In this document: positions 15,333-23,473 of the stretch, in pieces
Numbering within the stretch: position 1 is the first letter of the stretch
Layout: every line of letters begins with the position of its first letter
Origin: an uncultured Blautia sp.
Lineage (GTDB): Bacteria; Bacillota; Clostridia; Lachnospirales; Lachnospiraceae
DNA length: 39,204 nucleotides
Direction: 5' to 3'
Assembly: GCA_934408705.1 (NCBI GenBank)
Contig: CAKRVL010000019.1
Location: 1 to 39,204, forward strand
Notes under the pieces: generated by a model
The model's input: the letters and a program-made list of their open reading frames with translations, nothing else
What the model was told of the DNA's origin: nothing
Database searches by the model: none
Translations under genes and position numbers: made by a program

Positions 15333-16433
15333 TTATACAAAATGTATTTTCTTGCTTTTTTCAGCTGCTTTTATAAGCTCTCCAAGCCGCTCATTACAGC
15401 TTCCTATCGGTACCTCTGTACAGATTACCCTTTCACAGCTTTCCATCGCCCTAAGAGCCTTCTGGAAGGCTTCTTCGCTGATTTCCATAAAGGGAGCCTC
15501 TGTGATCACCTGTGAAGCCAGCAGCCTTGCCAGACGATAATCTACATCATTTGTATATAGAATACCTGTTATAAAAGGTGTGTGCTCCTTCTGCAGCCGG
15601 CGGAATACAGGAATGCCGGTTCCATTACCGCAGATCACAAATGTCTTTGCCTCTCCTTCTGGCTTTGGAAGCTCAATACTTCCAAATAACGGATCAAAAA
15701 AACCATTATTAATATCGTAAAGCTCCCGGATCATATTTTCCTCAAAAATATCTTCTGGTTTTCCAAAGTGGGAAATAGTATCACCCTTTACACAAATAAT
15801 CTTATCTGCGATTTTCTGTGCCAGATCGATCTCATGCAGAGACATGATAACTGTGATCTTTTTTTTCTTTGCCATATCACGAAGTATGGACAAAAGATCC
15901 AGCTTGTGCTTGATATCCAAAAAAGAGGTTGGCTCATCCAGAATAATTATATCAGGCTCCTGACAGATTGCGCGTGCAAGAAGCACTCTCTGACGCTGTC
16001 CGTCACTGATATTGTTGAAATCACGGCTGCCAAGCGATTCTGCATGTACGGCTCTCATGGCTTCCTCTACTTTTTCTTCATCTTCTCTTGTGAGAAGTCC
16101 AAGTCTTCCGGTATACGGATAACGGCCAGTGGCCACAATATCATGACAGGTCATAAGCTCTGGCTTCATTCGTTCAGTGAGAACAACTGCCATACGTGTA
16201 GACAGATCCCTGAAGGAAAAGGCTGTCAGATTCTGATTGTCGAAATAAACCTTTCCTCCTATGATCTGAAGCTGTCTTGTAATACTTTTCAGAATGGTAG
16301 ATTTACCGGAACCATTAGGACCGATCAGAGTCACGATCTCACCTTTTTCTATTCCGATACAGATATCATGGATCAGGGCCTTTCTGTTATATCCGACAGA
16401 AAGGTTGTCCATGTGAAAATAGTAATTATCCAT
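15333..16433 (-). CDS. btuD: Cobalamin ABC importer ATPase, BtuD-like, with extra C-terminal domain
   Basis: 366 residues. Residues 1 to about 250 are a FecE/BtuD-type ATPase: Walker A GPNGSGKS (38-45), signature ISDGQRQR (142-149, with D instead of the usual second G), Walker B IIILDEP (162-168) and switch His200. Typical members stop near 255. This one continues with about 110 residues starting at TFVICGNGTGIPVFRRL, which look like a small Rossmann-like domain with a glycine-rich turn. The gene lies 2 bp after the permease gene in an operon headed by a cobalamin riboswitch, so I assign it to B12 or corrinoid uptake rather than siderophores. The function of the extension is unknown. Confidence 0.85.
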   Translation of the reverse strand: MDNYYFHMDNLSVGYNRKALIHDICIGIEKGEIVTLIGPNGSGKSTILKSITRQLQIIGGKVYFDNQNLTAFSFRDLSTRMAVVLTERMKPELMTCHDIVATGRYPYTGRLGLLTREDEEKVEEAMRAVHAESLGSRDFNNISDGQRQRVLLARAICQEPDIIILDEPTSFLDIKHKLDLLSILRDMAKKKKITVIMSLHEIDLAQKIADKIICVKGDTISHFGKPEDIFEENMIRELYDINNGFFDPLFGSIELPKPEGEAKTFVICGNGTGIPVFRRLQKEHTPFITGILYTNDVDYRLARLLASQVITEAPFMEISEEAFQKALRAMESCERVICTEVPIGSCNERLGELIKAAEKSKKIHFV

Positions 16434-16435
16434 TA

Positions 16436-17488
16436 TCAGTTCCCTCTCTTCTTTCGTAACATCATGAAAATAACAACTGGTGCTCCAAAGATGGAGGTAA
16501 CGGTGCTGATATTAAGCTCCAGCGGAGCAAATGCCATTCTGGCAATCAGATCACACATCATACAGAAAACCGCACCGCCAAGGAAGGTTCCCGGAATGAT
16601 GATCAACGGTCTTGATGTGTTAAAGCTTCTCTTCATCAGAAATGGAACTGCGATTCCTATAAAGGAAATCGGGCCTGCAAAAGCGGTTACTGTTGCAGAC
16701 AGAATACTGGAAAGCAGGATCAGCGCAACACGGAAAAATTTTATATTTACACCCATGCTCTGTGCATAGGCCTCTCCAAGCTGATAAGCACCGATTGGCT
16801 TTGATAACAGGAAGGTAAGGATCAGAGTGATCCCTATAACTATGCAGGAAATATAAACATTACTCCAGCTCATACCGGAGAAACTTCCCTGTGACCAGCC
16901 GTGAAGATTCACAATATCGGAATCATCTGCAAAGGTTACTACAAAATCAGTTACAGCAGAACAGATATAACCGATCATGATTCCGGCAACCAGAAGTGTT
17001 GCCATGTGCTTTATTCTTTTTGAGATCAGAAGGATAAAGCCAATGGAAATCAGGGAGCCGATAAAGGCTGCAATGATCAAGGTATAAGAGGTTACAGTAG
17101 CTGCTCTTCCAAGATAATAGATCATAGTAAATGCAACCACCATTTTTGCACCGGATGAAATACCCAGTACAAAAGGTCCTGCTATGGGATTTTCAAAAAA
17201 AGTCTGAAGGAGAAATCCGGATAAGGATAGCGCTCCGCCAAGAATCGCAGCCATCAGGATACGGGGAAAACGTATTTTCCAGATAATGCTGTATTCTTTA
17301 GTATCTGTTACTCTTTTCAGCAGGATATCTACGATTTCAGACAGGGAAATATTTACATTTCCTGTATTGATATTAAGTACCGTTATCAGGCCAAAAGCCA
17401 GGATAAGCAATATGAAAACCACAGCATAACGGGATCTTCTTTTAAAGTTTTCCATGTGGAAGCTTGTTTCATGGGATTGTCTGTTCAT
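16436..17488 (-). CDS. btuC: Cobalamin ABC importer permease, BtuC/FecCD family
   Basis: 350 residues with about nine or ten membrane helices. The FecCD/BtuC hallmarks are visible: RFPRILMAAILGGALSLSG (about 69-87), FENPIAGPFVLGISSGA (about 92-108), GWSQGSFSGMSW in the middle and PFLMKR near the C-terminal coupling region. The family exists as homodimers that import corrinoids, haem or ferric siderophores with a BtuF-type binding protein and a BtuD-type ATPase. The riboswitch upstream points to cobalamin. ATG 17488 has GGAG 9 bp upstream. It lies 46 bp after the binding-protein gene and 2 bp before the ATPase gene. Confidence 0.88.
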   Translation of the reverse strand: MNRQSHETSFHMENFKRRSRYAVVFILLILAFGLITVLNINTGNVNISLSEIVDILLKRVTDTKEYSIIWKIRFPRILMAAILGGALSLSGFLLQTFFENPIAGPFVLGISSGAKMVVAFTMIYYLGRAATVTSYTLIIAAFIGSLISIGFILLISKRIKHMATLLVAGIMIGYICSAVTDFVVTFADDSDIVNLHGWSQGSFSGMSWSNVYISCIVIGITLILTFLLSKPIGAYQLGEAYAQSMGVNIKFFRVALILLSSILSATVTAFAGPISFIGIAVPFLMKRSFNTSRPLIIIPGTFLGGAVFCMMCDLIARMAFAPLELNISTVTSIFGAPVVIFMMLRKKRGN

Positions 17489-17534
17489 TTTATTTTACTC
17501 CATTTATGATTGTCCAATGATAGCGGACTGTAAG

Positions 17535-18689
17535 TCAGCTAAGTTTATGAAGAAAAGTCATATCCGCTTCGCTTCCGCCGGTTAACATCAGATTGAAATC
17601 ATTGATCAGCTCTCCAATGGTATCCGTGTGCTGATACATAGAATCATCTGTTACCCATACATTTCCCTCTTTTACTGCCTTGAAATCTGCCATCAGACTG
17701 TCTTTCGCAAGGAGATCGTCAAGACTGTCCACTGTAGCGTCAATACTGGTGTTGTAGATAAGATAATCCGCATCAACAGCAGTATTGTAAAATTCCTCCA
17801 TGGTTATAGATACAGATGTTTTGCCACTGTCGTCCTGAAGATCTGCAAAAGCATTTCTTCCACCTGCAACCTCGATCATACTGGAAATATAATCCTTAGG
17901 ATTGCGGACTACAGGAGAACCGCTGGTGTTGATATAGAAAAAGGCAACTGTTTTCTCTGTATTCTGGAAATCTTTTAATTTCTCAATGATCTGTGCCTGC
18001 TGACTGAAGAAGGATTCTGCTTCCTCCTCCTTATTCATCATAGCGCCGTAAAGCTTGATCCATTCAGTACGTCCAAGGGGCTGGCTTTCGTAGCTGGAAC
18101 GATCAATGAAAACAGGGATTCCCAAAGTCTCGATCATCTCTTGTACTTTTGGAGCATGAAGGATCATGGTGGATTCAATGGCAAGATCACAATCCTCTCC
18201 TACCAGAAGCTCATAATCCGGTTCGTCATATTTTCCTGCATAAGTCATTGCTCCGTCATTGATTGCATCTGAAGCAGCCTGGATATACCAGCCTGAAGCA
18301 TCCAGACCGGATAACTTAATAGAATCCACACTTCCAATGGCATCAAATAATGCCATTGGAGATGTAGCCGCCATATAAATAGTATCAAGAGGCTGCTGTA
18401 ATACACGGATTTCTTCATCCAGACCGTCCGGCGCTTCTTTACCCTCAGGAACCACCAGATACCTGGCACTATCATGGACATCAAGAAGCTTATAACCGTC
18501 ATTATAATAATAAACATCAAAGCACTGGGCAAAGGACAGATCCATAGAAGATTCGTATGTCAGACCTTCAATTTCCGGAGCTTCTGCTTTAGTGCTATCT
18601 TCTGCCCATATAGGAGTAACGTTAGTGAATGTTATGATAACTGCTGTAAAAACACTTAATAATTTATATTTCAGCTTTTGCTTATACAT
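17535..18689 (-). CDS. btuF: BtuF/FepB-like substrate-binding protein of the cobalamin importer
   Basis: 384 residues. A Sec signal peptide (about 1-29, ending in WAED) has no lipobox, so the protein is not an obvious lipoprotein, which is unusual for a Gram-positive binding protein. The N-lobe (about 38-200) and C-lobe (about 205-384) resemble the class III fold, with a long linker helix (EEEAESFFSQQAQIIEKLKDF). The C-lobe includes VAGGRNAFADLQDDSG, typical of this family. The N-lobe is clearly related to the last 230 residues of the upstream 853-residue protein. GGAG precedes ATG 18689. Without a lipid anchor or membrane helix it must be retained by the permease or by the surface protein. 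Confidence 0.8.
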   Translation of the reverse strand: MYKQKLKYKLLSVFTAVIITFTNVTPIWAEDSTKAEAPEIEGLTYESSMDLSFAQCFDVYYYNDGYKLLDVHDSARYLVVPEGKEAPDGLDEEIRVLQQPLDTIYMAATSPMALFDAIGSVDSIKLSGLDASGWYIQAASDAINDGAMTYAGKYDEPDYELLVGEDCDLAIESTMILHAPKVQEMIETLGIPVFIDRSSYESQPLGRTEWIKLYGAMMNKEEEAESFFSQQAQIIEKLKDFQNTEKTVAFFYINTSGSPVVRNPKDYISSMIEVAGGRNAFADLQDDSGKTSVSITMEEFYNTAVDADYLIYNTSIDATVDSLDDLLAKDSLMADFKAVKEGNVWVTDDSMYQHTDTIGELINDFNLMLTGGSEADMTFLHKLS

Positions 18690-18707
18690 TTCGTACTCTC
18701 CTGTAAA

Positions 18708-21269
18708 TTATTCCTCATCATTTGTTACAAAAATTGCCTCGTATGCTTTCTCCCATTCTGCCCTGGCTTCGTCACTCTTCTCATCAGCGGAACGGTCTAC
18801 AATAAACGGGATCTTCAGAGTGGAGTATTTCTCAGCGGCATCAGCCAGAAGCTTTTCCTTAGATTCCACTTCAGAGGCTTCTGCTGGAAGGATATCAGAG
18901 GAAAGAATGGAAAGTCCGCATTTTGTTTTTACGAGAGTTTTATAATCTGTATCCTCAGAGGTTCCTGCAAAAGCAAGAGTTCCATCTTCAAGTGCTGCCA
19001 AAAGGCTGTCCGCTGTGCAATCCTCTTTTGCCACCCCAAGGCTGGTGATCTTGTCGGTGAGCTCAAGCTTGTCCAGAATGTTAAGTGCATCTACGGAAGC
19101 AGCATAAACAGATTCAACAGGCTGATTGATCACAATTACATCTTTGTCAAGGCCTGCAGGAATCACTGCACCATCGGGTACGATCAGATATTTTATAACA
19201 TTGCCCATATAAAGCTTCTCTGTACCTGCTGTGTCCTGGGAATTTTCAGAATCAACAGTTTCTGCCTTTCTGGCGGTATCAGCAGTCATGTCAATTTCAA
19301 GAAGGGTAATACCCTTTGCATAGTGGTAAAGCTTGAAATATCTGGCATGCTCAAGTGTAGTCTCATCTTTGTATTCAAGTCCTGTAATTTCAGGAGCATC
19401 ATCATCCAGTTTTTTGTTTCCGGTAGACAGCATACTGTTATCATTTGCCGGGTTGTCCTTATCGGTTTTCTTAGTATCGTTGGCACCCTTTAATGCAATG
19501 TAAATGGTATAATTGATCTCATGGGCCTGAGACATTCTTGTTGTCATACCGATAATGGTATTATTCTGGTTGAGGGCTACCGGAATAGTAAATGTAGATG
19601 TTCCACCGCCGCATGCTCCATAATATTTATTTCCATTTGCCTTCACATATCCATAATACTCACTGCTGAATATAATGGTGGCATATGCCTGTCCTCCGGT
19701 AACTGTTACTTTACTGCAGGAGATGCTTACCTTTCCGGTTCCACCAGACCATGAAAAACTGTCCGGTGTGTAAGTTCCGTCAGTTAATGTGGTAGAACTG
19801 TTTACAGCTGCTGTTCCACCGTTAAGATCAGATTCATATTTTGACTCCTTATCCGGTTTTTTATCTGGCTTTGGAGTTGGTGTAGGAGTAGGTGTTTTGG
19901 TTGGTTCAACAGTTGGTACAGGGGTAGGTGTGGGTGTTACAGTTGTATCTGCATTATTGTCTGGCACAGGTGTTTCTTCTGGTGCTGGAGTTGTATCCGG
20001 TGTAATGGGATCATCCTGTACATCTCCTATTTTATTTAAGGTTTCAGACTGGAATGTTAAAGTTCTGTCATACCAGATCTGGTTCTTATGAGAAAATGCA
20101 GCTACAGAAAAACCTTTGTCCAGGGCTTCAACAGGAATCTCGTATGTATATTTGCCATTAGATTCATCTACCACATATGGGACCCATGTGGATGAGTCAG
20201 CTGCGGCAGCTTCCTCTTTGGTTCCAAGGAACAGATAATCATAGCCTGTTCCGCTTAAAGTAAGAACTGCAGTCATCTTTCCGTTTTTGGAGGTAAGAAC
20301 ACAGTCAACAACACGGAACATAGATGCACTTGAATTTACAGTTACGTTATAAATTCCACTGTCACAGATTCCCTCAGAAGGAGCAGCAGTTGGTGCTGGG
20401 GAAGCTGTGGGGGCTGGTGTCTGGGTTGCTACAGGTGCTTCTGTAGGCTGTGGCTGGTCAGCTGTTTTGATTCCGGGAATTGTAATGGTAAATTCACCGC
20501 CCTGGGAATATTTGTACCAGGTTCCATCTTTTTGTTTGCGGACTGCAATCTGGTAGGTCTGGTCATTCTCGCTGGCAGGAACTGCAAATTCAAAGGTATA
20601 ACCCTCTCCTGTTGGAACACCTACGCAGACATTTTCAGGATCATTCTGAGCATCTTCCACACTTCCAAGATAGATGGCATCGTAATGGTTCTTTAAGCTT
20701 ACCAGGGTGACGATTGTCTTATCTCCATCCTGTTTAACAGACGTACTTGAAAAACGGAACATACCAAACTGACCGCTTCCATCTGGCTTGTCAACTGTGA
20801 TATCACTGCCATCTGGTTTCACTTCTGCTGAAGTAGTCTCGTCAGTTTTGCCTGTTACTACTGCATCTGTTTTCTCTGTTACTTCTTCTGCTTTTGCAGT
20901 CTCTGCAATCTCTGGTGTGATCTGAGCTGGCTGCTCTGCCTCAGGTAACTGCGCTGGTGATGGTGTCAGCTGTGCGGAAGGTGTTTCTTCTGGAGTCGGT
21001 ATTTCCTCCGGTGTCGGTGTTTCCTCTGGTGCAGGTGTTTCCACTGGTGCCGGTGTTTCTTCCGGAACCAGTGTTGTATCTGGTGTGGATTCTGTATTTT
21101 CTTTCGCTGGAATTTCTGTAACAACTGCTTTTTCTGCATTTGCTTCCTCCTCCGGTGAAGCAGATATCTGCATCTTGGCTTCTTCTTCAGCCTGTGCAAA
21201 TACAGCCGGAGTAATAGTCATTGCTACTGAGAGGAACAGCGCAAGAAAGCGTTTTGAATTTCTTTTCAT
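18708..21269 (-). CDS. Secreted multidomain protein of the cobalamin operon, with half binding-protein domain
   Basis: 853 residues. A signal peptide (1 to about 25, VFAQAEE) is followed by an acidic Pro/Thr/Glu linker with ETPAPEETPTPEE-type repeats (about 60-110). Beta-rich module 1 spans about 165-270 and module 2 about 300-415; they resemble each other (YDAIYLGSVEDA versus YDYLFLGTKEEA). A second Pro/Thr linker (about 430-470) leads to module 3 (about 490-591; DGTYTPDSFSW to MTTRMSQAHEINYTIYIAL), loosely NEAT-like. The last part (about 623-853) matches only the N-lobe of the neighbouring binding protein. No sortase motif, C-terminal helix or lipobox is visible. GAGGG precedes ATG 21269. 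As first gene under the cobalamin riboswitch, it probably captures corrinoids outside the cell; this is inference. Confidence 0.7.
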   Translation of the reverse strand: MKRNSKRFLALFLSVAMTITPAVFAQAEEEAKMQISASPEEEANAEKAVVTEIPAKENTESTPDTTLVPEETPAPVETPAPEETPTPEEIPTPEETPSAQLTPSPAQLPEAEQPAQITPEIAETAKAEEVTEKTDAVVTGKTDETTSAEVKPDGSDITVDKPDGSGQFGMFRFSSTSVKQDGDKTIVTLVSLKNHYDAIYLGSVEDAQNDPENVCVGVPTGEGYTFEFAVPASENDQTYQIAVRKQKDGTWYKYSQGGEFTITIPGIKTADQPQPTEAPVATQTPAPTASPAPTAAPSEGICDSGIYNVTVNSSASMFRVVDCVLTSKNGKMTAVLTLSGTGYDYLFLGTKEEAAAADSSTWVPYVVDESNGKYTYEIPVEALDKGFSVAAFSHKNQIWYDRTLTFQSETLNKIGDVQDDPITPDTTPAPEETPVPDNNADTTVTPTPTPVPTVEPTKTPTPTPTPKPDKKPDKESKYESDLNGGTAAVNSSTTLTDGTYTPDSFSWSGGTGKVSISCSKVTVTGGQAYATIIFSSEYYGYVKANGNKYYGACGGGTSTFTIPVALNQNNTIIGMTTRMSQAHEINYTIYIALKGANDTKKTDKDNPANDNSMLSTGNKKLDDDAPEITGLEYKDETTLEHARYFKLYHYAKGITLLEIDMTADTARKAETVDSENSQDTAGTEKLYMGNVIKYLIVPDGAVIPAGLDKDVIVINQPVESVYAASVDALNILDKLELTDKITSLGVAKEDCTADSLLAALEDGTLAFAGTSEDTDYKTLVKTKCGLSILSSDILPAEASEVESKEKLLADAAEKYSTLKIPFIVDRSADEKSDEARAEWEKAYEAIFVTNDEE

Positions 21270-21316
21270 TTTTTTCCCTCGATTCTTCCTGGTATTAAAT
21301 ATTTTCTGAATAAATC

Positions 21317-21354
21317 ACAAAAAAGTACCTGCTTCCAATATGAAAACAGGCACT
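21317..21354 (-). terminator. Attenuator terminator of the cobalamin riboswitch
   Basis: Minus strand: AGTGCCTG (21347-21354), 15-nt loop, CAGGTACT (21324-21331), then six T. The arms pair fully, counting one G-U. It sits between the aptamer and the start of the 853-residue gene. The switch therefore probably works by transcription termination when cobalamin is bound. Confidence 0.75.
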
Positions 21355-21429
21355 AAAAGTTCAATATATTCTTCAGTCGGATATATTTATGAGAATGAAG
21401 TGCTTTCTTCGGAAGCTTTCATTAACGAA

Positions 21430-21593
21430 TTCAGCAGGTTTCCTGACTCACAGTTCAATACGAAATCCCACCTTCTCAGTAGATTCTACCAATGGTATCA
21501 TAGGATTATCATCCCTGCTTACAGTGACCGGATCGTTCAGGCCTTTCACCTGATTCCCTCTTAGCCTGCAGAGACTTCTGCATAGGCACTGAA
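21430..21593 (-). promoter_or_regulatory. Cobalamin (adenosylcobalamin-type) riboswitch
   Basis: On the minus strand the conserved blocks appear in the expected order: GGGAATCAGGTGAAAGGCCT, then CGGTCACTGTAAGC, then GAGAAGGTGGGATTT, and finally the B12 box GAGTCAGGAAACCTGC (about 21434-21449). TTCAG at 21589-21593 can pair with CTGAA at 21430-21434 to close P1. It lies 16 nt after the predicted start site and upstream of a terminator hairpin. This element identifies the ligand of the downstream transport operon (18708-15333) as a cobalamin. Confidence 0.93.
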
Positions 21594-21616
21594 ATCGGAT
21601 TTATTCAATTCAACTC

Positions 21617-21645
21617 ATTATATCAGACTGATTTGTCGAAATCAA
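21617..21645 (-). promoter_or_regulatory. Promoter of the cobalamin riboswitch operon
   Basis: Minus strand: TTGATT at 21640-21645 and a perfect TATAAT at 21617-21622 with a 17-bp spacer. The start site is about 21609, a few bases before the aptamer. It lies just after the VanW gene stop (21667). Confidence 0.75.
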
Positions 21646-21666
21646 TAGATTATAACAGTGAAACTT

Positions 21667-23097
21667 TCATTGCTTATACTTACTGTAACCTACCTCATCT
21701 GTATGAAGAAGGACTCCATCCTGGTCATAAACACTTCTGTAGGTTCGGCAAGTATTAGGATCAGAATGCTCTGTTGTGATTTTCACCGTGTTATTGTCCG
21801 TTTTGGTTCCGTAAACAGATACGGATACAGCTTCTTCCTTCTCATCATAAGAAGCTGTTATCCTGATAGGATAAGCTGTATTATTCTGAAAACGGAAATC
21901 CTGTCCTCCCCAGACAACAGCTGCGTCAAGTCCATCTTCTACATAGTCAATGCGGGCGGCATGGTTATGACGTTCCACGATAGTCAGATCTGACTGCAGA
22001 CATGCCATAAACAATGTAGTGGATATCTGGCAGATTCCACCTCCGATATCCTGTGCATGTTCACCGCCGACAATTACGGTTGCTTCCTTATACCCGCGCT
22101 CTTCTGTACGAGGTCCTAAAGTATCATTATAGGAAAAAATCTGCCCCGGCTGTAATTCAACACCATCACATGCCTCTACAGCAAGCTTAAGATTGGCAAC
22201 ACGATTTTTTGTTCCACCACCATAAGTGGTATATGTTCCCAGAAGATCAAGGAATGGAAGAGCCTCAATCTCTTCTGTAGATACATCTGGCAGCGTAATC
22301 TTAAGAGGAATAGTGATAGTCTCACCCTCTTTAGCTTTTTTTAGTTTCCGTGCTGCTGCTTTTACATCAAAAGAAATTCCATTTACAGCAGGAATAATCA
22401 CATTATTCTCTCCGAGAGAAGCATCCCTGGCTTCTGTATGTATTTCCTCAAAATAAGCATCCATATCCAGCTCATCCGGAGCCTGCTCAACAGTAGGACA
22501 TTCAATAACAGCATCATAATCTTCAATGGAAATTGCTTTAAGGATGGCTTCCTTCAAAGCATCCATATCAGGTCCTGTTCCGGTTTTTCCTTTTGTAATA
22601 ATAAGTTCTGTGTCTGTAAGCTCACAGGTGGTCTGAACAGTGGCAGAGCCTTTCATTATATCAGCATCCTCAAGGACCTTATCCAGCTCACTTTTATTTC
22701 TGGCTTCAGGCATCAGTGTAACCTCTTCTTTGGTCTTACTGTTCATTAGCTCAATCCTGTCCGTTCCGTGTGTAAACCAGGAACCGTGCCCTAAAGAATA
22801 TGCACTTTCTACAATAGACTTCACATCCAGACCAAGAACCGGGTAGACACACACCTTAAATTCCTTGTCATTTAGGATAACTGTCATCGTTGCATCCTGG
22901 TATTTCTCCTGAAAGTCTCTGGAGATAGCATCGATGGCCTCCTCCTTTGTCATTCCCTGGATGGCAATACCGTTTATCTTAAGTTTCTTCCAGATCACAT
23001 TATCTGTGAGGAAATGACACCACAGTCCATATGCGCCAACCAGAATCACCAGCAACAGTAAAAGCCGGATAATACTGTTTTTCAATTGTTTTTTCAT
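21667..23097 (-). CDS. VanW-family protein with N-terminal membrane anchor
   Basis: 476 residues. One membrane helix at about 10-30, then an extracellular part with a peptidoglycan-binding-type region (INGIAIQGMTKEEAIDAISRDF and a second copy-like region near 100-200). A VanW domain lies at about 300-430 (GQIFSYNDTLGPRTEERGY, DIGGGICQISTTLF, ERHNHAARIDYVEDGLDA). VanW-type proteins are common on Firmicutes cell surfaces; their biochemical role is not settled despite the link to vancomycin clusters. It lies 29 bp after hisI, with AAAGG a little far from the ATG, and may be the last gene of the his transcript. No clear terminator follows before the cobalamin promoter. Confidence 0.85.
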   Translation of the reverse strand: MKKQLKNSIIRLLLLLVILVGAYGLWCHFLTDNVIWKKLKINGIAIQGMTKEEAIDAISRDFQEKYQDATMTVILNDKEFKVCVYPVLGLDVKSIVESAYSLGHGSWFTHGTDRIELMNSKTKEEVTLMPEARNKSELDKVLEDADIMKGSATVQTTCELTDTELIITKGKTGTGPDMDALKEAILKAISIEDYDAVIECPTVEQAPDELDMDAYFEEIHTEARDASLGENNVIIPAVNGISFDVKAAARKLKKAKEGETITIPLKITLPDVSTEEIEALPFLDLLGTYTTYGGGTKNRVANLKLAVEACDGVELQPGQIFSYNDTLGPRTEERGYKEATVIVGGEHAQDIGGGICQISTTLFMACLQSDLTIVERHNHAARIDYVEDGLDAAVVWGGQDFRFQNNTAYPIRITASYDEKEEAVSVSVYGTKTDNNTVKITTEHSDPNTCRTYRSVYDQDGVLLHTDEVGYSKYKQ

Positions 23098-23126
23098 ACG
23101 ATAATTTTACCTTTGGCTATTCTTTT

Positions 23127-23471
23127 TCAGAGCAGTCTGGTAAAAAAACATGTTCGGTTTCCAGTGTGACATGCGGCACCTATCTGCTCTACTTTCGCCA
23201 AAATTGTATCATTATCGCAGTCAATAGTCAATGATTTCACATACTGAACATGACCAGAGGTCAGTCCTTTTGTCCACAGTTCATTCCTGCTGCGACTCCA
23301 GTAAGTCATTTTGCCAAGCCTCAAAGTGGTAAGATAAGCTTCTTCATTCATATAAGCAAGCATAAGGACTTCATTTGTCTGATAATCCTGTACAATAACA
23401 GGAACCATCCCATCGCTGTTTAATTTAAAGTCGGACCATGTCAATTCATTTGTCAATTCTTTAGTTTTCAT
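23127..23471 (-). CDS. hisI: Phosphoribosyl-AMP cyclohydrolase
   Basis: 114 residues, the normal size of a stand-alone HisI without a fused HisE. It hydrolyses the adenine ring of phosphoribosyl-AMP, the third step of histidine synthesis. Visible motifs: [26 protein letters not shown], the metal ligands in DCDNDT, and the cysteines in [11 protein letters not shown]. It starts 2 bp after the hisB stop, in the same operon. The HisE partner must be encoded elsewhere. Confidence 0.95.
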   Translation of the reverse strand: MKTKELTNELTWSDFKLNSDGMVPVIVQDYQTNEVLMLAYMNEEAYLTTLRLGKMTYWSRSRNELWTKGLTSGHVQYVKSLTIDCDNDTILAKVEQIGAACHTGNRTCFFTRLL

Positions 23472-23473
23472 TT

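Noticed and set aside
15768..16769. 333-codon plus-strand frame across btuD and btuC
   Set aside because: It runs antisense through two well-recognised genes, is Cys/His-rich in the manner of shadow frames, and has no promoter.
18678..19493. 271-codon plus-strand frame in the cobalamin operon
   Set aside because: Antisense to the C-terminal domain that aligns with the BtuF-like protein; no family features.
19789..20091. Plus-strand open frame rich in Gly/Val (GVGVGVGV)
   Set aside because: It is the antisense of the Pro/Thr-repeat linker of the 853-residue protein and has no ribosome binding site of its own.
20400..21080. Pro/Thr/Glu coding repeats considered as a CRISPR or DNA repeat array
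   Set aside because: The repeats are short codon-level repeats of irregular length within one reading frame, with no spacer pattern.
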